Below are positions 19,254 through 28,800 of a stretch of 64,000 nt of DNA, piece after piece. Source of the DNA: Acidobacteriota bacterium (GTDB lineage: Bacteria > Acidobacteriota > Vicinamibacteria > Vicinamibacterales > UBA8438). The DNA is taken from the NCBI GenBank assembly GCA_026708265.1, contig JAPOVI010000021.1, forward strand, positions 21,363 through 85,362, in the 5' to 3' direction. How positions within the stretch are numbered: position 1 is the stretch's first letter; each line of letters starts with the position of its first letter. Made by a program: the position numbers and the translations under genes. Under the pieces are notes generated by a model. The model saw only the letters and a program-made list of their open reading frames with translations, made no database searches and was not told the origin of the DNA.

Positions 19254-20525
19254 TCAGAGCTGGCGCAGCGCGCCGCTCGCCGCCGCGGCGCCCGCCACGA
19301 CGACGACCAGCGTCCCCGAGCCGACGAACATCGCGGTTACGTGGGCCTCGGCCACGAAGCCGGCCACGGCGTAGGAGAGCGGGGTCAGTCCCACCGCGGC
19401 GAACATCACGACGCTCATCACGCGGCCCAGCAGCGACGGCTCCGTGCGCGACTGCAGCCAGGTGACCAGCATGACGTTCACCACCGCGCCGCCCGCCCCC
19501 ATGACGCCGGCCAGCACCGCCGCCTGCGCCACGCTCTCCGCAAAGCCGAGACCCGCGATGACGAGGCCCGTGACGCTCCACACGACCACGAGCGCCAGGC
19601 GCCGGTTCAGCCGCGCGCCGATCGCGCCTCCGCCGAGCGATCCGGCGACCGCGCCGGCGCCGGCGGCGGAGATCATCGCCCCGAACGAGGTGGGCCCCGC
19701 GAACCGCTCGTCGGCGAGCGTCGTCAGGCCGACGACCAGCGGACCCTGCGAGGCGAAGCCGATGAGCGCCGCGGCCACGATCAGCGCGCGCAGGCCGCGG
19801 TCCCGCCAGACGTACGCGAGGCCCTCGCGAATCGCGGCCCCGACCCGGGTCCGCTCCGCTCCCGGCTCCGCCCCGGCCGCGCCGGCGCTCGGAACGAGCC
19901 GGATGAGCCAGAGCATCAGCGCGGAGAACGCGAACGTCGTCACGTCGAAGCCGAGCGCGGCGGCGGTTCCCAGGCTCGCGACCACCACGCCGCCCGCGGC
20001 GGGACCGATCAGCGTCGTCGCGTTCGCCGAGGTCTGCAGCAATCCGTTCGCCGGCGCCAGCTTCTCCGTGTCGCCGACCACCCGCGGCACGATGGCCGTG
20101 AACGCGGGGAAGAAGAACGCGTCCGCGGTTCCGAACGCAAGGGCGACGGCGTAGAGGTGCCAGACGGCCACCGCCTCCGTCACGACGAGCGTCGCGAGCA
20201 GCGCCACCAGCAGTCCGCGGCAGACGTTCGAGGCGAGCATCACGCCGCGGGGCGTGTAACGGTCCGTCACCGCGCCGCCGACCAGCATCAGGATCGCCCG
20301 GGGGAAGGCCGCCGTCATCAGCACCGTCCCCACCGCGAGGTCCGACCCGGTCAGCTCGAGGATGAGGAAGGGGAGCGCGACGAAGTAGAAGTGGTCGCCG
20401 GCCAGCGAAATCGTCTCGCCGAGCCAGAGCAGGCGGAAGTTCCGTTCGCGGAGCGGAGCGAAGAGGCTCACGGTGATCAGGGCAGGGGAGAGGCCGCAGG
20501 GTGTGCCTCCAACATCATAGCGCAT
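19254..20525 (-). CDS. MFS transporter (MFS_3 / enterobactin-exporter-like)
   Basis: FAPLRERNFRLLWLGETISLAGDHFYFVALPFLILELTGSDLAVG; multiple TM segments. The start may lie further downstream because the 20525 ATG falls inside a hairpin. Confidence 0.85.
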   Translation of the reverse strand: MRYDVGGTPCGLSPALITVSLFAPLRERNFRLLWLGETISLAGDHFYFVALPFLILELTGSDLAVGTVLMTAAFPRAILMLVGGAVTDRYTPRGVMLASNVCRGLLVALLATLVVTEAVAVWHLYAVALAFGTADAFFFPAFTAIVPRVVGDTEKLAPANGLLQTSANATTLIGPAAGGVVVASLGTAAALGFDVTTFAFSALMLWLIRLVPSAGAAGAEPGAERTRVGAAIREGLAYVWRDRGLRALIVAAALIGFASQGPLVVGLTTLADERFAGPTSFGAMISAAGAGAVAGSLGGGAIGARLNRRLALVVVWSVTGLVIAGLGFAESVAQAAVLAGVMGAGGAVVNVMLVTWLQSRTEPSLLGRVMSVVMFAAVGLTPLSYAVAGFVAEAHVTAMFVGSGTLVVVVAGAAAASGALRQL

Positions 20526-20600
20526 GCGTGACGCGGCCCGGGCTGCCGCCGCCGGTGGAGGCACCGGCGGCGGCGCGGCAGGGCTCGCGTCACGCATGCG
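20521..20600. repeat. Large inverted repeat / hairpin
   Basis: CGCATGCGTGACGCG (20521-20535) is the exact reverse complement of CGCGTCACGCATGCG (20586-20600); the GC-rich interior is also partly complementary. Confidence 0.75.
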
Positions 20601-20721
20601 CAGGACCCGGTCGGGATCGCTGCGGGTAGCGTGCCTCGCGGAGAGACGAAGCACGCGACGAGCGCAATCGCGACCAGGAGCGCCGAGCGGGCCGGGAACG
20701 TGAGCCGGTCGGTGGCGCTGG

Positions 20722-22071
20722 TCAGGCCAGCGTTCCGATGCGCCCCGTGCTGTCGCCGAAGCTGTCGACGTGGACGCCGAGCCGATCGAGCAGCGACACG
20801 TAGAGGTTCGCGATCGGCGTTCCCTGCGCGTGGCGGACATAGCGCCCGCCCCGGATGCCGGACTTCTGGCCGCCGACGACCGCCACGGGCAGATCGTCGT
20901 GGAAGTGCGTGTTGCTGTCGCTGATGCCGGTGCCGTACAGGAAGACGGTGTGGTCGAGCATCGTTCCGTCGCCCTCCGGCATCGCCTCCATGCGCTTGAC
21001 GAGGTGCGCGAACTGCTGGAAGTGGTACTCGTTGACCTTGTGCAGGCGCTCGAGCTTGCCGGCCTCGTCCTGGTGATGGGACAGGGGGTGGTGCGAGTCC
21101 GAGACCCCGATCTCGGGATAGGCCCGGCCGCTCACCTCCTTCGCCAGCATGAAGGTGCTGACGCGGGTCAGGTCCGTCTGGTAGGCGAGCGCCAGCAGGT
21201 CCATCTGCAGCTTGGCGTGGGTGGCGTAGTCGTCCGGGATGCCCACCGGCTCGTCCACCAGCGGCAGCTCGCGCGTGCTCTGCCGCTCGGCGGTCGTGAT
21301 GCGGCGCTCGACGTCCCGTACCGAGTCGAGGTACTCGGACATCTTGGTCCGGTCACCCGACCCGAGCATTCGCTCGAGGCGATTGAGCTCGGAGGCGACG
21401 GCGTCGATGATGGTCCGGTCGCGCTCCAGCCGGGCCAGCCGCGCGGCCGGGTCCGTGCTGCCGCTCGTGCCGAAGAGGCGCTCGAAGACGGCGCGCGGAT
21501 CGCGCTCGACGGGCAGCGGCGTGGTCGGCGTGCGCCAGGCGACGGTGTTCGTGTAGGCGCAGCTCGAGCCCCCGTCGCACGTCCCCACCATCGCGTTCGA
21601 CTCGATGCCGAGCTCGAGCGACGTGAGCTGCGTCTCCCTGCCCAGCTCCCGCGCCGCCACCTGGTCCATCGACGTCGCCGCGTACACGTCGGCGCCCGTG
21701 GTCAGCCGGAACGTCGACGCGGTCAGGAACGTCCCCGCCGACCGCGCGTGGTCGCCGCCCCCCTCCATGAGGTCGGCGGGCTTGTCGGCCAAGCCGCCCA
21801 GCAGCAGCACGCGGTCCTCGAGCCCCGCCAGGGACTGCAGCGTGGGCGGCATCGCCTCGAGCGCTCCCTCCGCCCGCGGCCACCAGTAGCCCATCGACAT
21901 GCCGTTGGGCACGTAGAACACGCCCATCCGCCTCAGTCGGTCCGGCGCCGCGGCCGTGCGGCTGAGGGCCGTCAGGGCCGGCACCATGCAGTCCAGCAGG
22001 GGCAGGGCGAGGGTGGCTCCGGCGCCGCGCAACACGGCCCGCCGCGACAGGTGCTTCTTGGTGACGAACAT
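20722..22071 (-). CDS. DUF1552 domain protein (Tat-exported)
   Basis: SRRAVLRGAGATLALPLLDCMVPALTAL; MGVFYVPNGMSMGYWWP; LLGGL; VSGRAYPEIGVSDSHHPLSHHQDE; FLYGTGISDSNTHFHDDLPVAVVGG. Confidence 0.9.
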   Translation of the reverse strand: MFVTKKHLSRRAVLRGAGATLALPLLDCMVPALTALSRTAAAPDRLRRMGVFYVPNGMSMGYWWPRAEGALEAMPPTLQSLAGLEDRVLLLGGLADKPADLMEGGGDHARSAGTFLTASTFRLTTGADVYAATSMDQVAARELGRETQLTSLELGIESNAMVGTCDGGSSCAYTNTVAWRTPTTPLPVERDPRAVFERLFGTSGSTDPAARLARLERDRTIIDAVASELNRLERMLGSGDRTKMSEYLDSVRDVERRITTAERQSTRELPLVDEPVGIPDDYATHAKLQMDLLALAYQTDLTRVSTFMLAKEVSGRAYPEIGVSDSHHPLSHHQDEAGKLERLHKVNEYHFQQFAHLVKRMEAMPEGDGTMLDHTVFLYGTGISDSNTHFHDDLPVAVVGGQKSGIRGGRYVRHAQGTPIANLYVSLLDRLGVHVDSFGDSTGRIGTLA

Positions 22072-22201
22072 CGGTTTCCCCCGTGTCGTGGCGGCGCGCC
22101 GCCGCCCTCGTAACGCATTCTACCGACTGCCGCAGGCCGCCTGCGGTCCGCCGCGACCTTTCGCGGCGACCCGCCGCCTGTCGGCTCCGCGCCGCTGGTC
22201 C

Positions 22202-24694
22202 CTACCGTTGGTGCCCGAAGTTCGCGGCGACGCGTTCCTGCGGCTCCGCGTCCCGCACGATCCGCTGCTGGAACGGGGCGCTCCGGACGATGCCGAGCAC
22301 GAGAGACGACCAGCGGTAGTCGTCGCGCGCCGCATCCCGCACGATCCCACGCACGGTCGGCGCATCCAGGTAGTTGACGCCGCGGCCGAGCGCGTAGGTC
22401 AGGAGCTTCTCCGCGATCGTGCGGGCCAGCTCGTCCTCGCCCTCCCGCAGCAGCGCCTCCCGGAAGGCCCTCGGGCTGTCGATGTCGATGCCTCGCCACG
22501 TGATCGCGGAGTCGATGGGCGCGCCCTCGTCGCTCTCGCGCCAGCGGCCGATCGCGTCGTAGTTCTCGAGCGCAAAGCCCAGCGGATCCATGGTGGCGTG
22601 GCAGGTCGCGCAGACCGGGCTCGCTCGGTGCTGCTCCATTCGCTCGCGGAGGGAGGCCGGCTCGCTCCGGCCGTCGTTCTCCGGGAGCGGAGGCACGTTC
22701 GCAGGCGGCGGAGGCGGGGGCGAGCCGAGCAGCGTCTCAAGCACCCACTTGCCCCGGAGAACGACCGAGGTCCGGTCTGCGTACGAGGTGACCGTCAGCA
22801 CGCTTCCGTGCCCGAGGAGCCCGCCCCGGGCCGGATCGGCCACCGGGACGCGACGGAAATGGCTGCCGTAGACATCCGGCACGCCGTAGTGATCGGCGAG
22901 GCGGGCGTTGAGGAACGTGTAGTCGGCGCGCAGCAGGTCGAGGACGCTGCGATCCTCGCGCACCTGGCTCTCGAAGAACAGCTCGCTCTCCCGGAGCAAC
23001 GCATCGCGCAACGTGCTGTCGTAGCGGGGGAAGCGCAGCGGGTCCGGCACGATGTTCTCGAGGTTGCGCACCTGCAGCCACTGCCCGAGGAAGTCGTTCA
23101 TCCAGCGCACCGCCCGCCGGTCCCCCAGCATCCGGCGCGTCTGCCGTTCGAGCTCGGCCGGGTCGCGCAGCCGGCCGCGCGCGGCCACCTCCAGCAGCTC
23201 GTCGTCCGGAACGCTCCGCCAGAGGAAGAACGACAGGCGCGACGCCAGCTCCAGGTCGCTGATCGGGTAGATGGTCCCGGCCGTGGCGTCGACGGGATCG
23301 ACCTCCGCGCGCATCAGGAACGCGGGCATGCTGAGCAGCGCCTCGAGGGCCCGCGCCACGCCGCCCTCGAAGCCGTCGGCGGCGCGACCGATCTCGAAGA
23401 TGCGCAGCAGCGGCTCGAGGTCGGCGTCCGTGACGGGCCGGCGGTACGCGCGGCGGGCGAGCGTCCCGAGAATCTCCGTTGCGCACGGCCTCTCGTCGTC
23501 GGGCCCGGCCGGCCGGCACACGAAGATGCGCCGGCGGCTCGGGGTCTCGGCGGGAATCTCCCCGCGGTACGGGCCGTGGATCTCGAGCGACGCGACGCCG
23601 GCCACCAGGTTGTCGCCCACCCCCGTGGAGGCGGACGGAGCGACGTCGGTGAAGGCGGCCGAGACGAGCCGCGTGCCGGCCCGGACCGGCAGGCGCACTT
23701 CCAGGTGCTGGTCGGCGGTCTGGTTGTAGAGCGCGATCCGCTGGTGCACGACGTCATCGTCGGGCGGCGCGATGCCGCCTCCCGACAGGGTGTAGCGGAC
23801 CTGCCCCTCGAACGCGCCGCCCACCGTGAGGCGCTCGACCAGCGCGTGGTCGATACGCAGCTCGATGTGGTACTCGCGCTCCGCGATGCTGCCCCGGATC
23901 GTCCCGCCGACGTCGCTCCGCTGCAGCCGGATCCGGAAGACGTAGTCGCCGTCCAGCGAGAAAGTGTGGCGGGCCGCCAGGCCGCCGTGCGTGGCGAACG
24001 GCAGGTCCTCGCCCATCCGGGCTTCCTGCCGGGCCGCGTTCGGCAGCGCGTACGTCTGGATGATCGGGCGGTTCTCGAGCGTGCCGACGGCCAGGCGGCT
24101 GACCTTGGTGGCCGCGGTGATGTAGCGGTCCATCAGCGCGGGGGTCATCGCCAGCACCTCGGCGTTGTTGTCGAAGCCGAAGCCGGCCATGTCGCTCGGG
24201 AGCAGGGCCTCGCCGTCGATCTCCAGATCGAGGAGGTCGCGCACGGCGTTGACGTACTCCGTCCGGTTCAGGCGGTGCGAGACCACGCGCCCCGGGTCGG
24301 GCGCCGCGGTGCCCACGCGGTCGAGCTCCGCCTCGAGCGCCGTCACGAACGCGTCGACCACCGCAGGCTCCGGCCGCGGGCGTCCCGGCGGCGGCATCAG
24401 CCCGCTGCGGAGCTTGCCGGCCACCTTCTCGAAGAGCTCGCGGTGCACGTCCGGCCGATCGATGTCGACCCGGTCGAACATCACCCCGGCCGTCTGCAGC
24501 CGCTCGTTGTGGCAGGCCACGCAGTACCGGTCGAGGAGCGCGCGCGACGGCCCCTCCGTCCGGCCCGCCGCCTGCCCCGGAGCGGCGGCCGCCTGCTCCG
24601 CCGCGGCCGGCTCCTCCGCCGCGGCCGCCGGCCCCACCGCCGCCGCGGCCACGCCCGCGAGGCACACCGCGCCGAGCACTCTCAACGTGGACAT
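22202..24694 (-). CDS. Heme-c DUF1587/DUF1592/DUF1588/DUF1585 protein (PSCyt-type)
   Basis: MSTLRVLGAVCLAGVAAAAVG signal; CVACH; HRLNRTEYVNAVRDLLDLEID; LASRLSFFLWRSVPDDELL; VCATCHATMDPLGFALENYDAIGRWRE; LLTYALGRG. Confidence 0.92.
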   Translation of the reverse strand: MSTLRVLGAVCLAGVAAAAVGPAAAAEEPAAAEQAAAAPGQAAGRTEGPSRALLDRYCVACHNERLQTAGVMFDRVDIDRPDVHRELFEKVAGKLRSGLMPPPGRPRPEPAVVDAFVTALEAELDRVGTAAPDPGRVVSHRLNRTEYVNAVRDLLDLEIDGEALLPSDMAGFGFDNNAEVLAMTPALMDRYITAATKVSRLAVGTLENRPIIQTYALPNAARQEARMGEDLPFATHGGLAARHTFSLDGDYVFRIRLQRSDVGGTIRGSIAEREYHIELRIDHALVERLTVGGAFEGQVRYTLSGGGIAPPDDDVVHQRIALYNQTADQHLEVRLPVRAGTRLVSAAFTDVAPSASTGVGDNLVAGVASLEIHGPYRGEIPAETPSRRRIFVCRPAGPDDERPCATEILGTLARRAYRRPVTDADLEPLLRIFEIGRAADGFEGGVARALEALLSMPAFLMRAEVDPVDATAGTIYPISDLELASRLSFFLWRSVPDDELLEVAARGRLRDPAELERQTRRMLGDRRAVRWMNDFLGQWLQVRNLENIVPDPLRFPRYDSTLRDALLRESELFFESQVREDRSVLDLLRADYTFLNARLADHYGVPDVYGSHFRRVPVADPARGGLLGHGSVLTVTSYADRTSVVLRGKWVLETLLGSPPPPPPANVPPLPENDGRSEPASLRERMEQHRASPVCATCHATMDPLGFALENYDAIGRWRESDEGAPIDSAITWRGIDIDSPRAFREALLREGEDELARTIAEKLLTYALGRGVNYLDAPTVRGIVRDAARDDYRWSSLVLGIVRSAPFQQRIVRDAEPQERVAANFGHQR

Positions 24695-24878
24695 GATTTT
24701 GGCGCTCTGGTTTCCTGCCGGGTCGTCTGGCTGTCTCGCCGTCGTACCGCAGGGCGCACGCCGCCCCGCACCCTGCCTACTTACCACCTTTGCCCCCGGC
24801 GCGCAAGGAAGTAGCATAGGGGCGTCCGAGTTGCGGAGGAACCGACCTGTCGTTCGGCATCGAACGCGGAGGCGCCCC

Positions 24879-26486
24879 ATGAGGGTCCTGACCCAGCTCC
24901 TCGCCGCCATTGGCATCGTTCTGTTCGTGGCAGCGGCCGGCGCCGCGCATGCCGTTGCAGCCAGCCCCCGAGCGGCCGGCGGCCCCGCGGACCTGGGCCT
25001 CGTGGAGGCGATGGCGGAGCGCGACACCGCCCGCCTGCGCGCGCTGCTTGCCGAAGAGGGGCTCGACGTGAACGCGGCGCGGGCCGACGGGGCGACGGCC
25101 CTGCTCTGGGCGGCGCACTGGGACGATGCGGAGGCGGTCGAGCTGCTCCTGCGGGCCGGCGCTGACGTGAACGCCGCGGACGATCACGGCGTGACGCCCC
25201 TCGCGCGGGCGAGCGAGAACGCGAGCGTGTCGATGGTCGAGCGGCTGCTTGCGGCGGGGGCGGACCCCAACGCGGCCCAGGCGAACGGGCTGACGCCGCT
25301 GATGACCGCCGCCCGCACCGGCAGCCTCGGGATCGTGCGGTCGCTGCTGGCGCGGGGCGCCGACGTCGACGCGGCCACGGCGTCCACGCGCGAGACGGCG
25401 CTGATGTGGGCGGTCGCCGAGCGCCACCGGGACGTCGTCCGCGCGCTCGTCGCGCGGGGCGCCGACGTCCATCCCCAACCGGGACAGGCGTTCTCGCCCC
25501 TGATCGCCGCCGCCCGCAACGGCGACATCGAGACGGCCAGGCTGTTGCTCGCCGCGGGAGCCGGCGTGGACGAGACCGGCTCGGACGGAGCGCATCCGCT
25601 GGCCTACGCGGTCGTCGTCGGCCAGAGCGCGTTCGCCCACTTCCTGCTCGAGCGGGGCGCCGACCCCAACGGGGCGGTCGACGGCGTGACGGCACTGCAC
25701 GCCGCCGCCGGCCCCGTCGGCACGTGGCTGAAGGCGTGGAACCGCAAGCACGGCGGCGCGGGCGCGCGGGGCGGCCGGCTCGCGCTCCGGGAGCGGCTGC
25801 CGCTCGTCGACGCCCTGCTCGTCCGCGGCGCCGACCCCAACGCGCGCATGACCGCCTCCGACGTGACGGAGCAGGGATTCGTGCGCAACGGGGCCTACGA
25901 CACGTTCGCGACGGGCACCGGCGACGTGGCCGGGGCGACGCCGCTGTGGGTCGCGGCGTTCGCGACCAACCCCGGCCCGGGCCGGATGCGGAACGGGTGG
26001 AGCACGCACCGCTCCACCGGCGACGTCCTGCGCCGCCTGCTCGCGGCGGGAGCCCGGCCCGGGATCACGTCGAACGACGGCACCACGCCGATGATGGCCG
26101 CGGCCGGCTGCGGGCGCTGGGGGCACTGGACGAACACGGCGCGGGCGGCGCGCCAGCCCATGGCGGAGGAGGCCATCGGGATCCTGATCGAGGCCGGCAT
26201 GGACGTGAACGCCGCCAACGAGGGGGACTTCACGGCGTTGCACTGCGCGGCCTTCAGCGGCCTCAACGAGGTGATCCGATTGCTCGTGGACCACGGCGCC
26301 GACATCGACGCGCGCGACTGGCGGGGCCGGACGGCGTTCCGCCTCGCCGAGGGGGCCAAGCAGTCGTTCCACTACCAGGCGTGGCCGGAGACGGCGGACC
26401 TGCTCGAAGAGCTCGGCGCCGACACCCGCCTCGGAATCCCGGGGACCATCCACGAGCGCCTGCGGGGGCTGGTGGCGACACCGTAG
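24879..26486 (+). CDS. Exported ankyrin-repeat protein
   Basis: Signal MRVLTQLLAAIGIVLFVAAAGAAHAVA; many ~33-aa repeats of GADVNAADDHGVTPLARA type. Confidence 0.92.
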   Translation: MRVLTQLLAAIGIVLFVAAAGAAHAVAASPRAAGGPADLGLVEAMAERDTARLRALLAEEGLDVNAARADGATALLWAAHWDDAEAVELLLRAGADVNAADDHGVTPLARASENASVSMVERLLAAGADPNAAQANGLTPLMTAARTGSLGIVRSLLARGADVDAATASTRETALMWAVAERHRDVVRALVARGADVHPQPGQAFSPLIAAARNGDIETARLLLAAGAGVDETGSDGAHPLAYAVVVGQSAFAHFLLERGADPNGAVDGVTALHAAAGPVGTWLKAWNRKHGGAGARGGRLALRERLPLVDALLVRGADPNARMTASDVTEQGFVRNGAYDTFATGTGDVAGATPLWVAAFATNPGPGRMRNGWSTHRSTGDVLRRLLAAGARPGITSNDGTTPMMAAAGCGRWGHWTNTARAARQPMAEEAIGILIEAGMDVNAANEGDFTALHCAAFSGLNEVIRLLVDHGADIDARDWRGRTAFRLAEGAKQSFHYQAWPETADLLEELGADTRLGIPGTIHERLRGLVATP

Positions 26487-26532
26487 ACCGATCCGGGAAG
26501 GCGGGAAGGGAATGAACGCGAGGAGACCATTC

Positions 26533-28167
26533 ATGCGCGTCCTGAACGAGCGTCTCGCCGTTCCGGGTCTCATCTTCTTGCTCCTCCTCCCGATGGCGGC
26601 CGAGAGCGCGGTGGGCCTCGGCGCGGGGGGCTCGGGCGCGACGGGGGGCCGCGGCGGGGTCGGCGCCCCGCCGGACCTGCGCCTCGTGGAGGCGATGGCG
26701 GCGCGCGACACGGCGCGCGTGCGGGCGCTGGTCGAAGCCGAGGAGGCGGAGGTCAACGCCGCGCGGGCCGACGGGGCGACGGCGCTGCTCTGGGCGGCAC
26801 ACTGGGACGACGCCGAGGCGGTGGAGCTGCTCCTGCGGGCCGGCGCGGACGTCAATGCCGCGGACGACCACGGCGTGACGCCCCTGGCGCGCGCGACCGA
26901 GAACGCGAGCGTGTCGATGGTCGCGCGGCTGCTCGCGGCGGGGGCGGACCCCAACGCGGCCCAGTCCAACGGACTGACGCCGCTGATGACGGCCGCGCGC
27001 ACCGGCAGCCTCGCCGTCGTGCAGGCGCTGCTGGCCCGCGACGCCGACGTCGACGCGGCCACGGCCTCGACGCACGAGACGGCGCTGATGTGGGCGGTCG
27101 CCGGACGCCACCGGGAGGTCGCCCGCGCGCTCGTCGAGCGCGGCGCCGCCGTGCATCCCCAACCGGGGCAGGCGTTCTCGCCGCTCGTCGCCGCGGCCCG
27201 GAACGGCGACGTCGAGACGGCCGGGATCCTGCTCGGCGCCGGCGCCGGCGTGGACGACGCCGGTTCGGACGGCGCCCATCCGCTGGCCTACGCGATCATC
27301 GCCGGCCAGAGCGCGTTCGCCCACTTCCTGCTGGAGCGGGGCGCCGACCCCGACGGGGCGGTCGGCGGCGTCACGGCCCTGCACGCGGCGGCGGGCTCGG
27401 TCGGCCCCTGGCTGAAGGCGTGGAACCGCACCCACGGCGCGCGGGCCGGCCGGCTCACGCTGGACGAGCGCCTGGCCCTCGTGGACGCCCTGCTGGCCCG
27501 CGGGGCCGATCCCAACGCACGCACGACCGCCTCCGACGTGACGGGGCAGGGCTTCGTCCGGAACGGCGCCTATGACACCTTCGCGACCGGAACCGGCGAC
27601 GTGGCCGGCGCGACGCCGCTGTGGGTGGCGGCGTACGCCGCGAACCCCGGCCCGGGCAGCTCGTCGTTCCGGGGACGCCGGCCCACGCCGAGCTCGAACG
27701 GCGCCATCCTGCGCCGCCTGCTCGCGGGGGGCGCGCGGCCCGACAGCACGCCGATCGACGGCACGACGGCGCTCATGGCCGCGGCCGGCTGCGGGCGCGC
27801 GGCGCACCTCACGAACGTGCCGCGGGCACCCCGCGTGCCGACCGCGGAAGAAGCCGTCGAGATCCTCATCGCGGCCGGGGTGGACGTGAACGCCATCAAC
27901 GAGGGCGACTTCACGGCCCTGCACTGCGCGGCCTTCAGCGGCCTGAACGAGGTGGTGCGGCAGCTCGTGGAGCACGGAGCCGACATCGACGCGCGCGACT
28001 GGCGGGGGCGCACGGCGTTCCGTCTCGCCGAGGGCGCCAAGCAGTCGTTCCACTACCAGGAGTGGCCGGGAGTGGCGGCGCTGCTCGCGGAGCTGGGCGC
28101 CGACACCAGCCTCGGCATCCCGGGCACCATCCACGAGCGCCTGCGCGGACTCCTGGCGGCCCGCTAG
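26533..28167 (+). CDS. Exported ankyrin-repeat protein, tandem paralog of the upstream gene
   Basis: Start MRVLNERLAVPGLIFLLLLPMAAES after GCGAGGAG; collinear and highly similar to 24879..26486. Confidence 0.92.
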   Translation: MRVLNERLAVPGLIFLLLLPMAAESAVGLGAGGSGATGGRGGVGAPPDLRLVEAMAARDTARVRALVEAEEAEVNAARADGATALLWAAHWDDAEAVELLLRAGADVNAADDHGVTPLARATENASVSMVARLLAAGADPNAAQSNGLTPLMTAARTGSLAVVQALLARDADVDAATASTHETALMWAVAGRHREVARALVERGAAVHPQPGQAFSPLVAAARNGDVETAGILLGAGAGVDDAGSDGAHPLAYAIIAGQSAFAHFLLERGADPDGAVGGVTALHAAAGSVGPWLKAWNRTHGARAGRLTLDERLALVDALLARGADPNARTTASDVTGQGFVRNGAYDTFATGTGDVAGATPLWVAAYAANPGPGSSSFRGRRPTPSSNGAILRRLLAGGARPDSTPIDGTTALMAAAGCGRAAHLTNVPRAPRVPTAEEAVEILIAAGVDVNAINEGDFTALHCAAFSGLNEVVRQLVEHGADIDARDWRGRTAFRLAEGAKQSFHYQEWPGVAALLAELGADTSLGIPGTIHERLRGLLAAR

Positions 28168-28253
28168 GGGGTAGGGTAGCCGCAGGCGAGGGTGCCCGGG
28201 CGGCGGGTGTCCGGGCGGGCTCGATTCCCGACGCGACTGCGCATGGAGGTCGA

Positions 28254-28691
28254 ATGACAGGTCGTCCGGCGGCGTGGGTGGCCGCGTTCGTGGTCGGGGC
28301 GGGGACCTTGGGGTCCGCGCAGAAGGTGATCGGCCCCGAGGAGTTCGATCGCGCGATGAAGACCGTCGGCGCCGCGCTCGAGGCCGCGGAGGAGGCGCTG
28401 GGCTCCGCCGCCTACGTGGACGCCAAGACGCCCCTGGCCCTCTCCCGGCAGGTGCTGGCCTCCACCCGGCCGGAATGGGAGGTCCTCGGGCAACCCGACG
28501 CCGTGCGGATGAACCGCGAGGCGGTCGCTGCGCTGGACGCGCTCGACAAGGCCCTGTCGGCGGCGGCGGTCGATGCCGCGGTCGTGACCGCGGCCTTCGA
28601 GGACGTCAACCGCGCCTGCGACGCGTGCCACGCCGTCCACCGCGAGGGTGACGCGCAGACCGGCTACCGCATCCGATCCGCGCGGCGCTGA
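28254..28691 (+). CDS. Small exported cytochrome c'-like protein
   Basis: Signal peptide, helical body, single C-terminal CDACH: ACDACHAVHREGDAQTGYRI. Confidence 0.6.
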   Translation: MTGRPAAWVAAFVVGAGTLGSAQKVIGPEEFDRAMKTVGAALEAAEEALGSAAYVDAKTPLALSRQVLASTRPEWEVLGQPDAVRMNREAVAALDALDKALSAAAVDAAVVTAAFEDVNRACDACHAVHREGDAQTGYRIRSARR

Positions 28692-28800
28692 GGCGCCGGC
28701 GGCCGCCGGAGTCGCCCGCTCCGCGGCGTCCGCCGCCGACCGTCCGCGAGGCAGGAGCGTGCCGTGCGGGAGCCCGCGTGCAGGCAGCCTGCAGTGCCCG

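Noticed and set aside
21956-24814. 952-aa plus-strand ORF
   Set aside because: Antisense to the PSCyt gene; low-complexity R/A/V composition typical of GC-driven open frames.
24879-28167. Regular ~99-bp periodicity resembling a repeat array or CRISPR
   Set aside because: Periodicity is explained by coding ankyrin repeats; units diverge and there are no spacers.
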